Positions 35,704 to 45,320 of a stretch of 64,000 nucleotides of DNA are shown in pieces. Source of the DNA: Betaproteobacteria bacterium Ga0077532 (GTDB taxonomy: Bacteria; Pseudomonadota; Gammaproteobacteria; Burkholderiales; Ga0077523). The stretch lies in the NCBI GenBank assembly GCA_001464895.1, contig LNEE01000062.1, positions 314,333 through 378,332 on the forward strand. Direction: 5' to 3'. A model generated the notes under the pieces. It did not search any database. It was given only the letters and a program-made list of their open reading frames with translations, and was not told where the DNA came from. Position 1 is the stretch's first letter; each line of letters opens with the position of its first letter. The translations under genes and the position numbers were made by a program.

Positions 35704-36435
35704 TCAGAGCACCCAGCCGCGGTGGACCGCGACGACGCCACCGGTCAGGTTGAAGTACTCGACGCGTTCGAGGCCGACGTCTTCCATCATGCCCTTCAGC
35801 GTCTCCTGGTCAGGATGCATGCGGATCGATTCCGCGAGATAGCGATACGCCTCGGGATTGCCTGCGACGAGGCTGCCCAGCTTCGGCAGCACCTGGAACG
35901 AGTACGCGTCGTAGAGCGGCGCGAGCGGCTTCGCGACCTTCGAGAACTCGAGCACCACCGCCCGGCCGCCCGGCCGAAGCACGCGGCGGAACTCGGCGAG
36001 CGCGCGGTCCTTGTGCGTCATGTTGCGCAGGCCGAAGGCGACGATCACGCAGTCGAACTTCGCATCCGGAAACGGCAGGTGCTCCGCATCGCAGCGGGCC
36101 ACCGGCGTGAGGATGCCCTCGTCGGCGAGCCGGTCGCGGCCCGTGGCGAGCATCGGACCGTTGATGTCGGTGAGCCACACCTCGCCGGTGGGGCCGACGC
36201 GTCGCTTCAGCAGGCGCGTCATGTCGCCCGTGCCGCCGGCGACATCGAGGACGCGCTGACCGGGCCGGACCAGGCAGGCGTCCACCGCGAAGCGCTTCCA
36301 CAGGCGATGCAGGCCCGCAGACATGAGGTCGTTCATCAGGTCGTAGCGGGTGGCCACGGCGTCGAAGACACCGGCGACGCGCTGCGCCTTCTCGTGCTCG
36401 TCGACCTGCTGGTAGCCGAAGTCGGTCTTACTCAT
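35704..36435 (-). CDS. ubiE: ubiquinone/menaquinone methyltransferase UbiE
   Basis: A 243-residue SAM-dependent C-methyltransferase. [33 protein letters not shown] read in pieces is the UbiE signature, followed by motif [20 protein letters not shown] and LEFSKV. It methylates 2-polyprenyl-6-methoxy-1,4-benzoquinol in ubiquinone synthesis. Its ATG overlaps the end of the DUF971 gene by 8 bases. The gap to ubiJ is 5 bases. Confidence 0.94.
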   Translation of the reverse strand: MSKTDFGYQQVDEHEKAQRVAGVFDAVATRYDLMNDLMSAGLHRLWKRFAVDACLVRPGQRVLDVAGGTGDMTRLLKRRVGPTGEVWLTDINGPMLATGRDRLADEGILTPVARCDAEHLPFPDAKFDCVIVAFGLRNMTHKDRALAEFRRVLRPGGRAVVLEFSKVAKPLAPLYDAYSFQVLPKLGSLVAGNPEAYRYLAESIRMHPDQETLKGMMEDVGLERVEYFNLTGGVVAVHRGWVL

Positions 36436-36871
36436 CGGTGGGAGCCGCCTTGGTGGCGTGGGGGAGAGGGTCCGCCCGGTTCAGCTTGTGGATGTCGATG
36501 CGTACGCCCGGTTCGCGCGACGCGCCGGCCACGCGCAGCCGGTCGAGGTACCGCTGCCACAGGGCCTCCTGCTTGAGGCCCAGTTCGTGGAGGTAGTCCC
36601 AGGCGTAGAGGCCGGTGTCGTGGCCGTCGCTGAAGACGAGCTTCACGGCGTAGTTGCCCACCGGTTCGATGGCCTGGATGTTGACGTCCTGTTTTCCGAC
36701 CTGGAGCGTCTCCTGACCGGGGCCGTGCCCGCGTACCTCCGCAGACGGGCTGTAGACCCGCAGGAACTCGCAGGGCAGCTGGAAGCGGGACCCATCGTCG
36801 AACGCGACCTCCAGCAGACGCGACTTCTGGTGCAGGACGATGTCGGTGGGTGAGACGGAAGGGCTGGCCAT
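36428..36871 (-). CDS. DUF971 protein (gamma-butyrobetaine hydroxylase N-terminal-like)
   Basis: A 147-residue protein of the DUF971 family. It has [65 protein letters not shown] and a short tail; these are the family's core motifs. The fold is related to the N-terminal domain of gamma-butyrobetaine dioxygenase and may bind a metal or Fe-S-linked partner. The function is not established. The ATG at 36871 is at the conserved start. It leads the ubi block and is divergent from phoB. Confidence 0.85.
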   Translation of the reverse strand: MASPSVSPTDIVLHQKSRLLEVAFDDGSRFQLPCEFLRVYSPSAEVRGHGPGQETLQVGKQDVNIQAIEPVGNYAVKLVFSDGHDTGLYAWDYLHELGLKQEALWQRYLDRLRVAGASREPGVRIDIHKLNRADPLPHATKAAPTDE

Positions 36872-36939
36872 GGGAGTCCGGGAGTCGCGGGAGCCCCGGG
36901 ATGATACCGCGCGGACATTCGCGAACGGTCGTCTTGGAG

Positions 36940-36957
36940 TTGTCACTGTTCTGTAAC
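36940..36957 (+). promoter_or_regulatory. PHO box upstream of phoB
   Basis: TTGTCAC-TGTT-CTGTAAC, two direct heptamers 4 bases apart, followed after ATGG by a weaker third (GCTTCAT). This fits the PhoB-binding consensus and lies 90 bases before the phoB ATG, as expected for autoregulation. A weak -10 (CATAGC) is 8 bases beyond. It may also affect the divergent DUF971-ubi operon. Confidence 0.72.
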
Positions 36958-37047
36958 ATGGGCTTCATAGCATCGGATGCATTCCCGATCGGGCGCCGCC
37001 ATCCGGCGTCGGCCGATCCTCTACGCACGATGCCTCCGGAGACCCCC

Positions 37048-37737
37048 ATGGCCGCGACGATTCTGGTGGTCGAAGACGAACCTGCGATCCAGGAACTGAT
37101 TGCCTACAACCTCAAGCAGGCAGGACATCAACTGCTGAAGGCCGACAACGCCGAGCAGGCCATGCACCTCGTCCAGACGGCCCTGCCCGACCTCGTGCTC
37201 CTCGACTGGATGCTGCCCGGGATCTCCGGGGTCGAGTTCGCCCGCCGCCTGCGGGCCGACCGCCGTACACGGCAGATCCCGATCATCATGCTCACTGCCC
37301 GGTCGGAGGAGCAGGACAAGCTGACCGGCCTCGAGACCGGGGCCGACGACTACGTCACCAAGCCCTTCTCCCCCCGCGAGCTGAACGCCCGCGTGAAGGC
37401 CGTGCTCCGCCGACGCGCCCCGCAGGTCACCGACGACGTGGTGCGCATGGGCGGGCTGGAGCTGGACCCGGCCAGCCATCGCGTCACCGGCAACACCCAG
37501 CCGGTGGACCTCGGCCCGACCGAGTTCCGCCTGCTGCACTTCCTGATGACCCACTCCGAGCGGGTCCATTCCCGCGCCCAGTTGCTCGACCAGGTCTGGG
37601 GTGACCACGTGTTCGTGGAGGAGCGCACCGTCGACGTCCACATCCGCCGCCTGCGCAAGGCGCTGGAACCCTCGACCCTCGACAGCCTCATCCAGACCGT
37701 CCGCGGCACCGGCTACCGCTTCTCGACGACGCCTTGA
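37048..37737 (+). CDS. phoB: phosphate regulon response regulator PhoB
   Basis: A 229-residue OmpR-type regulator. The receiver domain has the acidic pair ED, phospho-acceptor Asp53 (LLDWMLPG), Thr in MLTARSEE and Lys near 105 (VTKPFSPREL). The C-terminal winged helix has GPTEFRLLHFLM and ERTVDVHIRRLRKAL. The sequence is close to PhoB throughout. The ATG at 37048 has GGAG 6 bases upstream and is preferred over an in-frame ATG at 37030. A PHO box precedes it and phoR follows. Confidence 0.92.
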   Translation: MAATILVVEDEPAIQELIAYNLKQAGHQLLKADNAEQAMHLVQTALPDLVLLDWMLPGISGVEFARRLRADRRTRQIPIIMLTARSEEQDKLTGLETGADDYVTKPFSPRELNARVKAVLRRRAPQVTDDVVRMGGLELDPASHRVTGNTQPVDLGPTEFRLLHFLMTHSERVHSRAQLLDQVWGDHVFVEERTVDVHIRRLRKALEPSTLDSLIQTVRGTGYRFSTTP

Positions 37738-37838
37738 GCGGGTGGCCGCAGCGGTATCTGCGGTGAGACAATCGCGCGGCTGCCCGCCCGTTCCCGGCGA
37801 CCCCCTCCGCATCCGGCCACGATGAATTCCCCCCTCCC

Positions 37839-39176
37839 ATGAGCCCGCACTGGCGCAAGGTCATCGGCGTGCTCGCGCCGAGCGGCGCCCTGGCGCTGAT
37901 CGTCGGCCTCATCGCCGGTCCGGAATTCGGATTCGGCCTCGCCGCACTGCTCTTCGGGCTGATGCTCGCGCAACAGGCCTACAACCTCTCGCTCTTCCGC
38001 GTCTGGCTGCTGGACCCCCGCATCGACAACATCCCCGAGGGCAGCGGCGTCTGGGAGCAGCTCTTCTCGCGTCTGCTCCGCATGCACAAGCGCCAGGCGC
38101 AGACCGAGGCGAGCCTGCAGGAAGCCCTCACCCGGTTCCTGAAGGCCGGCGCGGCGCTACCCGAGGCGGTGGTGATCCTCGATGGCGACAACCACGTCGA
38201 GTGGTGCAATCCGCAGGCCGCCACGTACTTCGGGCTCGACCCCGAGCGGGATCGCGGGCAGCAGGTCACCTATCTCCTGCGGCATCCGCACTTCGTCGAC
38301 TACCTCCTGCAGGGCGACTACGCGAGTCCGCTCACGCTCAAGCTGCCCGTCGCGAACGGCGACGTGATCGTGTCGCTGCAGATCGTCCCGTACGGCGACC
38401 ACGAGAAGCTCCTCCTCGGCCGCGACGTCACCCGTTGGGAGCGGCTCGAAACCACCCGCCGGGACTTCGTCGCCAACGTCTCGCACGAACTGCGCACGCC
38501 GCTCACGGTGCTGAGCGGATTCCTCGAGACGCTCACCGACATGGAGGAGGACGACCGCGACATGCGGCAGCGCTCCCTGCGGCTCATGACCCAGCAGGCC
38601 GTGCGCATGAGCCAGCTGGTGGAGGACCTGCTGACGCTGTCGCGCATCGAGATCGCCGTGGCGTCGCCGAAGGAGGATCCGATCGACATGGACGATCTCC
38701 TCCAGCACCTGTATCAGGACGCCCTCGCCCTGTCGAACGGCCGCCACCAGATCCACCTGCACGTGGACACCGACGACACCTTGAAGGGCAGCAGCGACGA
38801 GATCCGCAGCGCGTTCGGCAACCTCGTCAGCAACGCGATCCGCTACACGCCCGAGGGCGGGCAGATCGACATGCGCTGGCACCTCGACGGCGACAAGCCC
38901 GTCTTCTCGGTGACCGACACCGGCATCGGCATCGAGAGCCAGCACATCGACCGCCTCACCGAGCGCTTCTATCGGGTGGACCGCAGCCGCTCCCGCGAGA
39001 CGGGCGGTACAGGGCTCGGGCTCGCGATCGCGAAGCACGTGCTCTCGCGCCACAACGCGACGCTCGAGGTGGCGAGCGTGCCCGGCAAGGGCAGCACGTT
39101 CAGCGCGGTGTTCGCGCCGGAGCAGCGGGTGGACGGTGCCGTTCCGCGGCTGCCGAGGCGTACCGGCACCGGTTGA
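37839..39176 (+). CDS. phoR: phosphate regulon sensor kinase PhoR
   Basis: A 445-residue sensor kinase. Two N-terminal hydrophobic helices (about residues 8-45) are followed by a PhoR-type linker, a PAS domain (about 100-195), and HisKA with phospho-acceptor His216 (NVSHELRTPL). The ATPase domain has NLVSNAIRYTPEGG (N box), DTGIGI (G1) and GGTGLGLAI (G2). No sizeable periplasmic loop is present, as usual for PhoR, which senses through the Pst transporter and PhoU. None of those genes lies in the window. Confidence 0.92.
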   Translation: MSPHWRKVIGVLAPSGALALIVGLIAGPEFGFGLAALLFGLMLAQQAYNLSLFRVWLLDPRIDNIPEGSGVWEQLFSRLLRMHKRQAQTEASLQEALTRFLKAGAALPEAVVILDGDNHVEWCNPQAATYFGLDPERDRGQQVTYLLRHPHFVDYLLQGDYASPLTLKLPVANGDVIVSLQIVPYGDHEKLLLGRDVTRWERLETTRRDFVANVSHELRTPLTVLSGFLETLTDMEEDDRDMRQRSLRLMTQQAVRMSQLVEDLLTLSRIEIAVASPKEDPIDMDDLLQHLYQDALALSNGRHQIHLHVDTDDTLKGSSDEIRSAFGNLVSNAIRYTPEGGQIDMRWHLDGDKPVFSVTDTGIGIESQHIDRLTERFYRVDRSRSRETGGTGLGLAIAKHVLSRHNATLEVASVPGKGSTFSAVFAPEQRVDGAVPRLPRRTGTG

Positions 39177-39252
39177 TCCGCCGTCGCCCCGTGGCACCAT
39201 CCCGGACCGGCGCAGCGATAGCGCCCCTCCCGTCATCCGCCACGGAACAGCC

Positions 39253-40626
39253 ATGAGCCTCATCGATTCCCTCCGCTTGGCCCTCGGTGCCGACAGCGTC
39301 CGCACCGGCGCCGACATCGGCGCCCGCCACCAGGGCGACTGGCTGATGAAAGCCGGCCCCGACGACATCCCGATCGCCCTCGCACTGCCTCGCGACACAT
39401 CCGAGGTGTCGACCGTGCTGCGTCTTTGTCACGAGGCGGGCGTCCCCGTCGTGCCGCAGGGCGGTCTCACGGGCCTCACCGGCGGCGCCGTCCCGGTCCG
39501 CGGTGCGGTGCTGCTTTCGCTCGAACGCATGCGCGCGATCGAAGAGGTCGACGCCATCGCAGGCACCATCACCGTCCAGGCGGGTGTGCCGCTGCAGACC
39601 GTGCAGGAAGCCGCCGACGATGCCGGCCTGCTGTTCCCGCTCGACATCGGCGGCCGCGGCTCGTGCCTGATCGGCGGAAATCTCTCGACGAACGCGGGTG
39701 GCAACCGCGTGCTCCGGTACGGCATGGCGCGCGAGCTGGTCCTCGGCATCGAGGCCGTGCTCGCCGACGGCACGGTCATCACGTCGCTCAACAAGATGCT
39801 GAAGAACAACGCGGCCTACGACGTGAAGCAGCTCTTCATCGGCAGCGAGGGCACGCTCGGCGTCATCACGCGTGCGGTGCTGCGGCTCTTCCCGAAGCCC
39901 GTGACGACGAGCACGGCGCTGTGCGCCTTCACCGAGTTCGACCGCATCTACGACTTCCTGCGCCACGCCCGCGCCCACCTCGGTGGCACGCTCTCGGCGT
40001 TCGAGACCATGTGGCAGCCGTTCTACGCGCGGGCTGTCGAAGGTCGCACGCAGCCGCTCGCGACCGACGCCGTGGCGTACGTCCTCATCGAGTCGATGGG
40101 CACGGATCCCGCGCGTGACGGCGAGCACTTCAGCGCGCTCATCGAGAAGGCGCTGGAGGATGGTCTGGTTGCGGATGCCGTCGTCGCCCAGTCGATGAAG
40201 GAGACGAAGCAGCTCTGGGACATCCGCGACGCGTCGGGCGAGCTGGTGCAGAAGCTGAAGCCGGTCGGCAACTACGACGTGAGCATTGCCACCGGCCGCA
40301 TCCAGGCGTTCGTGCTCGAACTCTCCTCGCGCCTCGCCGCGCGCTGGCCCGGCGCCGAGGCGATCTGCTTCGGCCATCTCGCCGACAGCAACCTCCACAT
40401 GTTCGTGAAGGTCGACGAGCGGCCTTTCCCCGAGCACGCCATCGACGAGGTCGTGTACGGCTGCGTGCGCGACTGGCAGGGCTCGATCTCGGCCGAGCAC
40501 GGCATCGGGCTGCTGAAGAAGGACTTCCTCGACTACTCGCGCACGCCCGAGGAGATCGCGCTGATGAAGCGCGTGCGGCTGGCGATGGACCCGAAGGGCA
40601 TCCTCAACCCGGGCAAGATCTTTTAG
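39253..40626 (+). CDS. FAD-linked oxidase (GlcD/D-2-hydroxyacid dehydrogenase type)
   Basis: A 457-residue flavoprotein. The FAD-binding type 4 domain has PVVPQGGLTGLTGGAVPV and LFPLDIGGRGSCLIGGNLSTNAGGNRVLRYG (read as separate motifs). The FAD-oxidase C-terminal domain has the metal-site FGHLADSNLHMFV and AEHGIGLLKK, ending DPKGILNPGKIF. It probably oxidises a D-2-hydroxy acid such as D-lactate, D-2-hydroxyglutarate or glycolate, passing electrons to a carrier. Its stop overlaps the convergent HIT gene by 4 bases. Confidence 0.88.
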   Translation: MSLIDSLRLALGADSVRTGADIGARHQGDWLMKAGPDDIPIALALPRDTSEVSTVLRLCHEAGVPVVPQGGLTGLTGGAVPVRGAVLLSLERMRAIEEVDAIAGTITVQAGVPLQTVQEAADDAGLLFPLDIGGRGSCLIGGNLSTNAGGNRVLRYGMARELVLGIEAVLADGTVITSLNKMLKNNAAYDVKQLFIGSEGTLGVITRAVLRLFPKPVTTSTALCAFTEFDRIYDFLRHARAHLGGTLSAFETMWQPFYARAVEGRTQPLATDAVAYVLIESMGTDPARDGEHFSALIEKALEDGLVADAVVAQSMKETKQLWDIRDASGELVQKLKPVGNYDVSIATGRIQAFVLELSSRLAARWPGAEAICFGHLADSNLHMFVKVDERPFPEHAIDEVVYGCVRDWQGSISAEHGIGLLKKDFLDYSRTPEEIALMKRVRLAMDPKGILNPGKIF

Positions 40627-41054
40627 AGAAGGGCAGCCAGTCGTGCCGCGACCGCCTCGCGGAACCCGTCCGGCAGGGTGCGCTGGGTTTCCCGCCTGCG
40701 CTCGCCCCACACCGCGTTCGGGAAGTGCGCGTCGTCAGTGAACCGCGGGATCACGTGCCAGTGCACGTGCGGCACCATGTTGCCGAAGGACGCGAGGTTG
40801 ATCTTGTCCGGCTGCAGCACCTCGCGCAGCGCGGTCTCGGCCGCGTACACCGCGGCCATGCAATGCGCGCGTTCCGCCACCGCGAGGTCCGTCATCTCCT
40901 TCACGTGCGCGGTCCAGATGACGCGCAGGAAACCCGGATGATCGGCATCGTCCACGAGCACGATGCGCAGGCGGTCGTCGCGATACAGCGGCGCGCCGCC
41001 GTCCTCCCGGTCATGCGGGCAGAGCGGGCAGCGGGGTTCTGGGATGTCGTTCAT
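40623..41054 (-). CDS. HIT family hydrolase
   Basis: A 143-residue histidine-triad protein. The catalytic motif HVHWHVIPR (H-x-H-x-H) is near residues 100-108. An N-terminal CPLCPHDRE may bind zinc. Such proteins hydrolyse or transfer nucleotides from phosphoester or phosphoramidate substrates. Start: ATG at 41054, with an in-frame ATG at 41063 possible. Divergent from the DHA2 transporter gene. Confidence 0.85.
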   Translation of the reverse strand: MNDIPEPRCPLCPHDREDGGAPLYRDDRLRIVLVDDADHPGFLRVIWTAHVKEMTDLAVAERAHCMAAVYAAETALREVLQPDKINLASFGNMVPHVHWHVIPRFTDDAHFPNAVWGERRRETQRTLPDGFREAVAARLAALL

Positions 41055-41162
41055 CGGGAGCATCGTCCGCGGGTTCGGGTCGATCGAGTATAGGGTCCGG
41101 TGCCGAACGTCCGCGACGCATGCCACACTCCGGCCTCCCGCGATGTCCCCGACCGGACCCCG

Positions 41163-42608
41163 ATGACCGACCGTTCCACGCCGCCTGCCGCCGGCATCCC
41201 CACCCCCACCGACACCGGTCAGTTCCTCCGCCTCTTCACGTCGGTGATGTTGCCGATGTTCATGGCGGCGGTCGACCAGACCCTGCTCGCCACCGCAACG
41301 CCGCTCATCGCCGCGGAGCTGGGCGGCCTGCGCGACACGTCGTGGATCGCCGTCGGCTATCTGCTCGCAGCAGCCGCGACGACACCGATGTACGGCCGCT
41401 TCGGCGACCGCTTCGGACGCCGCGAGACGCTCCTCGTCGCGCTGGGCATCTTCACGGTGGGGTCGATCGCGTGTGCCGCCGCGCAATCTTTGACGATGCT
41501 GGTGATCGCGCGCGTGCTGCAGGGCATCGGCGGCGGTGGGCTGATGACGCTCTCGCAGGCCTTGATCGGCGAGCTGGTGTCACCGCGCGAACGCGCCCGA
41601 TTCCAAGGCTACTTCGCCGCGATGTTCAGCCTCGCAAGCATCGGCGGCCCGGTGATCGGCGGCCTCGTCGTGTCGCACGCGAGCTGGCGCTGGCTCTTCA
41701 TCGTGAACGTGCCGTTGTGCGCCTTCGCGGTGTGGCGGCTCTCGACGCTGCCGCGGGGCAAGGGTCACGACGCCGCGCCGACCCAGGACTTTCCGGGCAT
41801 CGTGCTCTTCGCGGGCGCCATCGTCGGCTCGCTCTACTGGCTCTCGTCCGGGGGGCACCGCTTCCCGTGGACCTCCCCGGAAAGCCTCGGCCTCGCCGCC
41901 GGCAGCGCCTTGCTGCTGGGCCTGCTCGTGTGGCACGAGCGCCGGCATCCCGCGCCGTTCCTCCCGCTCGAACTGCTGCGCATGCCGGCCATCGCGTTCT
42001 GCGGCCTCACCACCACGCTGTTCGCGGCGTGCATGTTCGCGATGATCTTCTTCCTGCCCGTCTACCTGCAGCTCGGCTACCAGACGACTGCCACGACCTC
42101 CGGCCTGCTGCTGCTGCCGCTCACGCTGGGCATGGTGACGGGTTCGACGGTGAGCGGCCGCATCGTCGCGAGGATCGGCGTGCCGCGCTGGATTCCGGTG
42201 GTGGGCATGGGCATCGCAGCCATCGGCCTGGCCGCGCTGGGTGTGTTGTCGGCCGGGCCGCGCACGGTGGGCACGCTGGGGTTCATCGTGGGGGCCGGGT
42301 TCGGCACCGTGATGCCGACGATGCAGGTGACGGTGCAGACCGTCGCCGGCCGCGCCCGCCTCGGCGCCGCGACGTCGATCGTGTCGCTGTCGCGATCACT
42401 GGGTGCCGCGACGGGCACCGCGCTGTTCGGCGCACTGGTCTTCGCGCTGATGCCCGAGACCGATCTCGCGCATCTCGCGGAACACGTGCGGACCGCCCCG
42501 CGCGAATCGCTGCTGCCGGCGTTCCACACGGCGTTCCTGGTGGCAGCGGTGGTGGCGGCACTGGCGTCGTTCGCGGCGAGCCGGGTGCCGCGGGTGGAGT
42601 TGAAGTAG
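41163..42608 (+). CDS. DHA2-type MFS multidrug exporter
   Basis: A 481-residue membrane protein with about 14 hydrophobic segments. Typical DHA2 motifs are LDQT-like VDQTLLATATPLIA in TM1, GRFGDRFGRRETLL (motif A) and the motif C-like LASIGGPVIGGLV in TM5. It likely exports drugs or other hydrophobic compounds by proton antiport. No TetR or MarR regulator is adjacent. Confidence 0.87.
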   Translation: MTDRSTPPAAGIPTPTDTGQFLRLFTSVMLPMFMAAVDQTLLATATPLIAAELGGLRDTSWIAVGYLLAAAATTPMYGRFGDRFGRRETLLVALGIFTVGSIACAAAQSLTMLVIARVLQGIGGGGLMTLSQALIGELVSPRERARFQGYFAAMFSLASIGGPVIGGLVVSHASWRWLFIVNVPLCAFAVWRLSTLPRGKGHDAAPTQDFPGIVLFAGAIVGSLYWLSSGGHRFPWTSPESLGLAAGSALLLGLLVWHERRHPAPFLPLELLRMPAIAFCGLTTTLFAACMFAMIFFLPVYLQLGYQTTATTSGLLLLPLTLGMVTGSTVSGRIVARIGVPRWIPVVGMGIAAIGLAALGVLSAGPRTVGTLGFIVGAGFGTVMPTMQVTVQTVAGRARLGAATSIVSLSRSLGAATGTALFGALVFALMPETDLAHLAEHVRTAPRESLLPAFHTAFLVAAVVAALASFAASRVPRVELK

Positions 42609-42652
42609 GGTAGTTCAACTGGCCAGGGAGGGATTCGTAGTCGATCGAAGCC

Positions 42653-42955
42653 TCAGCCGTCGCCGATGCGCCCCTTCCAGTAGCTCGGCCTTCGCCGAAA
42701 GGGCGCGATCGCGATCACAACGATCTCGCGGTCGGTGTGCAGGTACACCAGCGAGAACTTGAACTGCCTGTCCAGAACTCGGCGGGTCTTGTGCTTGTAC
42801 GGTGGCCAGTGATCGGGCGTCTCGGCTGCCAGCGTTTCCGCCGCGACGACGGCCCTGTCGAAGCGTTCCGCAAGGCGCACGCTGAGGCTTGCGTAGTAAT
42901 CGACCTGGTTGAGGAATTCGGTACGAGCCTCCGAGTGATAGCGGATGGACCTCAC
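42653..42955 (-). CDS. RelE/ParE family toxin
   Basis: A 100-residue basic protein. RYHSEARTEFLNQVDYYASLS..LAERF and the strand FSLVYLHTDREIVVIAIAPFRRRPSYW fit the ParE/RelE fold. ParE toxins act on gyrase and RelE toxins cleave mRNA; the subfamily here is nearer ParE, but the target is unproven. It begins with GTG overlapping the antitoxin stop (GTGA), so it is translationally coupled. Confidence 0.85.
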   Translation of the reverse strand: MRSIRYHSEARTEFLNQVDYYASLSVRLAERFDRAVVAAETLAAETPDHWPPYKHKTRRVLDRQFKFSLVYLHTDREIVVIAIAPFRRRPSYWKGRIGDG

Positions 42956-43185
42956 CGACGCATGCGGCGGCGAGCTTCCGCGTGCACATCCTCAGCGGGA
43001 ATCAGATCCGCGGTCCCTGCCTCGACTTCGGCCATGCGCCGCTCGATCTCCCGATCCCAGGCCGCCTCCACTTCGGGGGCAGGCGCCTGTTCCAGGGATT
43101 CCAGCAGTTCCTCGACGAGACGCGCGCGATCTTCGGGAGGCAACGTCTTAGCTTGCGCCGTCAGTTCTTCCAGCGGGGTAGGCAT
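42952..43185 (-). CDS. antitoxin, addiction-module component family
   Basis: A 77-residue protein of the TIGR02574-type putative addiction-module antidote family. LEELTAQAKTLPPEDRARLVEELLESLE is the N-terminal helix pair, followed by AWDREIERRMAEVEAG and an arginine-rich end. It is encoded directly before the ParE-like toxin with a 4-base overlap. The start at 43185 is the ATG before the conserved region. Its regulation would be by operon autorepression, which is inferred. Confidence 0.85.
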   Translation of the reverse strand: MPTPLEELTAQAKTLPPEDRARLVEELLESLEQAPAPEVEAAWDREIERRMAEVEAGTADLIPAEDVHAEARRRMRR

Positions 43186-43529
43186 CGCGATCTCCAATCG
43201 GTACGAGAAGAGTGTAGCGCTCGGCGCCAAGGAACGGCTCGGGTGGAATAGGGGCGCGATGGCGTGTTCGGCGGTCACTGCGAGGCGAATCGGGAGGGTG
43301 GAGTCGAAGTGAGCCGGGCGGGGCCCCGTCGGTGGTCGTAGTGCAGCGAAGCTGGGGCCACACCCGTCCGCGCGCCTTCATATCCGACCGTGGCGTGACC
43401 ACATCGCGCCGCCCCCCCCGAGTACGGAGAGTTAAGTGGTGAGGGGGCGTCGCACCTGCGAAGCGTGCAGGCCCATGCTTCAAAACGCCACTTGGACCTG
43501 CGCCGCCGTCTCCCGGCTCTCCTTGGAAT
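43186..43529. other. gene-free stretch between antitoxin and Sel1-protease genes
   Basis: A 344-base region holding the promoter of the toxin-antitoxin operon and the 3' end of the Sel1-protease gene. I see an 8-C run (43412-43419) and a change from GC-rich to more balanced composition toward the right. I find no convincing coding sequence, repeat or terminator. Confidence 0.45.
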
Positions 43530-45098
43530 CTAGCGGATATCCAGCTCTCGAATGCATTGGATGAGCACAGTAAATCTTCGTGCTTCCGCAAAAACATCAG
43601 CCGACGACTTCGTCGAACCGAACCAGCTCAGATCGTACTTTGCGTCATTGGCGTCAAGAAATAGGCGAAGGGACTCCAGCGAGATCGCGAAATTTACGTT
43701 CTGGGCGACGTCACCTGTCACTTGCTCCAGTCTGCGTACGTTCAATTTGCCGACTACAACACCAACAACACGCCCTGCATCATCCAGCACTGGACCTCCG
43801 CTACTCCCTACTTGAACCGGGGAAGAGATTTGAATGAATCGCTGGTCGTTTCGAATGCCACGAAGAGAAGTAACGGTGCCAGTGCTTACCTTTGGCTCGT
43901 CCGAGAGCAAACCGGCCAAAGGAAACCCCACCACCACCAACGCATCCCCCGCCCGAAGTTGGCTGCCGCCGCGTAAGCGAGCCCCCACTGGCTCGCTGAG
44001 CGGAGATGACGCACGCAGCAACGCTAAGTCCAATGACTCATCTTTTGCAACGAGAGTCAACGCTCCGAGCTGGGGGGATCGAATCTCAACACAGGCCTCC
44101 ACAGCATGAGCATTTGTAACGACGCGTGGTGCTGAACGACCGATAAGAAACCCGCTCGCGCTGGTACTACGTCCCTTTTCTTGTGGCTGTCTATCTTGAA
44201 CATTGGCTTCGGTGCTTTCGACCAGTGGCGTCCCAGTTCGACCAGATCGAGCTTTGAACTCGGCGAGCCAATGACGTGCCGCCGCTTGCGAACGTACTAT
44301 CTGATGCGACATCAACAAGCCTGCCACTGTTGTTCTGAGCTGAATGGCACGTTGCCGAGTTCTCGAATCTGTCGCCAGGGTCGCCGCCACATTGGCCCAT
44401 TTGTACGCCTCTGCGGTCAACTCTTGAGGGTCTTGCACTGAGCCCAATCCCTTTGCGTAGAGCAAACCCAACGCGATCTGCGCCTCGACGTGTCCAGCGT
44501 TCGCGGCTCGCTCGTACCACTTTCGTGCAGCGTCGTAGTCTTGAATCAATCCTTCCCCGGCCTCGTAGGCACCGCCAAGCATCCATTGCGCTGTCGCGAC
44601 GCCTTGAAGCGCCGCACGGTGGTACCAAACAAGTGATTCACGTTGGTTCTTTGCGGTGCCTCTACCCATCGCGAGCATCAGCCCCAGTTGAAGCTGCGCA
44701 TTCGGATCGCCTTTCTCCGCAGCCAGCCTCGACCAATAAACAGCCTCCTTATAGTCTCGACGCACACCGTGACCGAAAGCATAAAGCCACCCAACAAACG
44801 CTTGCATGCTAGTGCGGCCAGCGACGGCAAGCGGTTTGCAGGTCTGGAGTGCATGTTCGTGAGCCTTCGGCTGATCACGCCACAGCAGGCAGTCGACCTC
44901 ATCCAAGGTGAGGGCTTCACTGCGCCTGGACTGTGCATTTGCTACAGATGGCTCACTAGCTATGTCGACAACTTCGGCCGCGAGCACAACATCAAGCGAA
45001 AGCAACTCGCCGAAGGCAACGAAAATGCATAAGGCTGCAAAGGGAAAAAGCAGCCACACTTTGGAGAAGTCCCTTGACAGGATCGGGCTTGGCCACAT
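43530..45098 (-). CDS. Sel1-repeat/trypsin-like serine protease fusion
   Basis: About 522 residues. An N-terminal hydrophobic segment (VWLLFPFAALCIFVAFG, residues 14-30) acts as signal or anchor. Sel1-type repeats cover about 95-245 (GWLYAFGHGVRRDYKEAVYW, GLMLAMGRG, GGAYEAGEG, GLLYAKGLG), and a trypsin-like domain covers about 305-480. The triad looks intact: His331 (VTNAHAV), Asp357 (LDLALL) and Ser433 (GSSGGP). Base composition is clearly less GC-rich than the neighbours, pointing to acquisition. ATG at 45098 is preferred over an in-frame TTG at 45125. It is probably a periplasmic or surface protease with a built-in binding platform. Confidence 0.82.
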   Translation of the reverse strand: MWPSPILSRDFSKVWLLFPFAALCIFVAFGELLSLDVVLAAEVVDIASEPSVANAQSRRSEALTLDEVDCLLWRDQPKAHEHALQTCKPLAVAGRTSMQAFVGWLYAFGHGVRRDYKEAVYWSRLAAEKGDPNAQLQLGLMLAMGRGTAKNQRESLVWYHRAALQGVATAQWMLGGAYEAGEGLIQDYDAARKWYERAANAGHVEAQIALGLLYAKGLGSVQDPQELTAEAYKWANVAATLATDSRTRQRAIQLRTTVAGLLMSHQIVRSQAAARHWLAEFKARSGRTGTPLVESTEANVQDRQPQEKGRSTSASGFLIGRSAPRVVTNAHAVEACVEIRSPQLGALTLVAKDESLDLALLRASSPLSEPVGARLRGGSQLRAGDALVVVGFPLAGLLSDEPKVSTGTVTSLRGIRNDQRFIQISSPVQVGSSGGPVLDDAGRVVGVVVGKLNVRRLEQVTGDVAQNVNFAISLESLRLFLDANDAKYDLSWFGSTKSSADVFAEARRFTVLIQCIRELDIR

Positions 45099-45320
45099 TG
45101 TTGCCTCGCACTTCGAGTGTCGCAAAGTAGAAAGAAGTGACTCGTAGCCACCGGAAGCAAGAAGCCCAGCGACGAGAGTGGATCGCGTCAGACAAACACA
45201 TCAGAGCTCCTTCGCCACCGCCAGCACCAAGTAGCAGGCAACTCGGCGAATTCTCGGCACCCGAGAATGCTGCTGCCATCAAGGCCGTTTCCTGATCTGA
45301 TTCGACTCGCTGTGCTGAGG

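Noticed and set aside
43412..43419. Run of eight C as a phase-variation tract
   Set aside because: It lies in a gene-free region away from any start codon or obvious promoter spacing.
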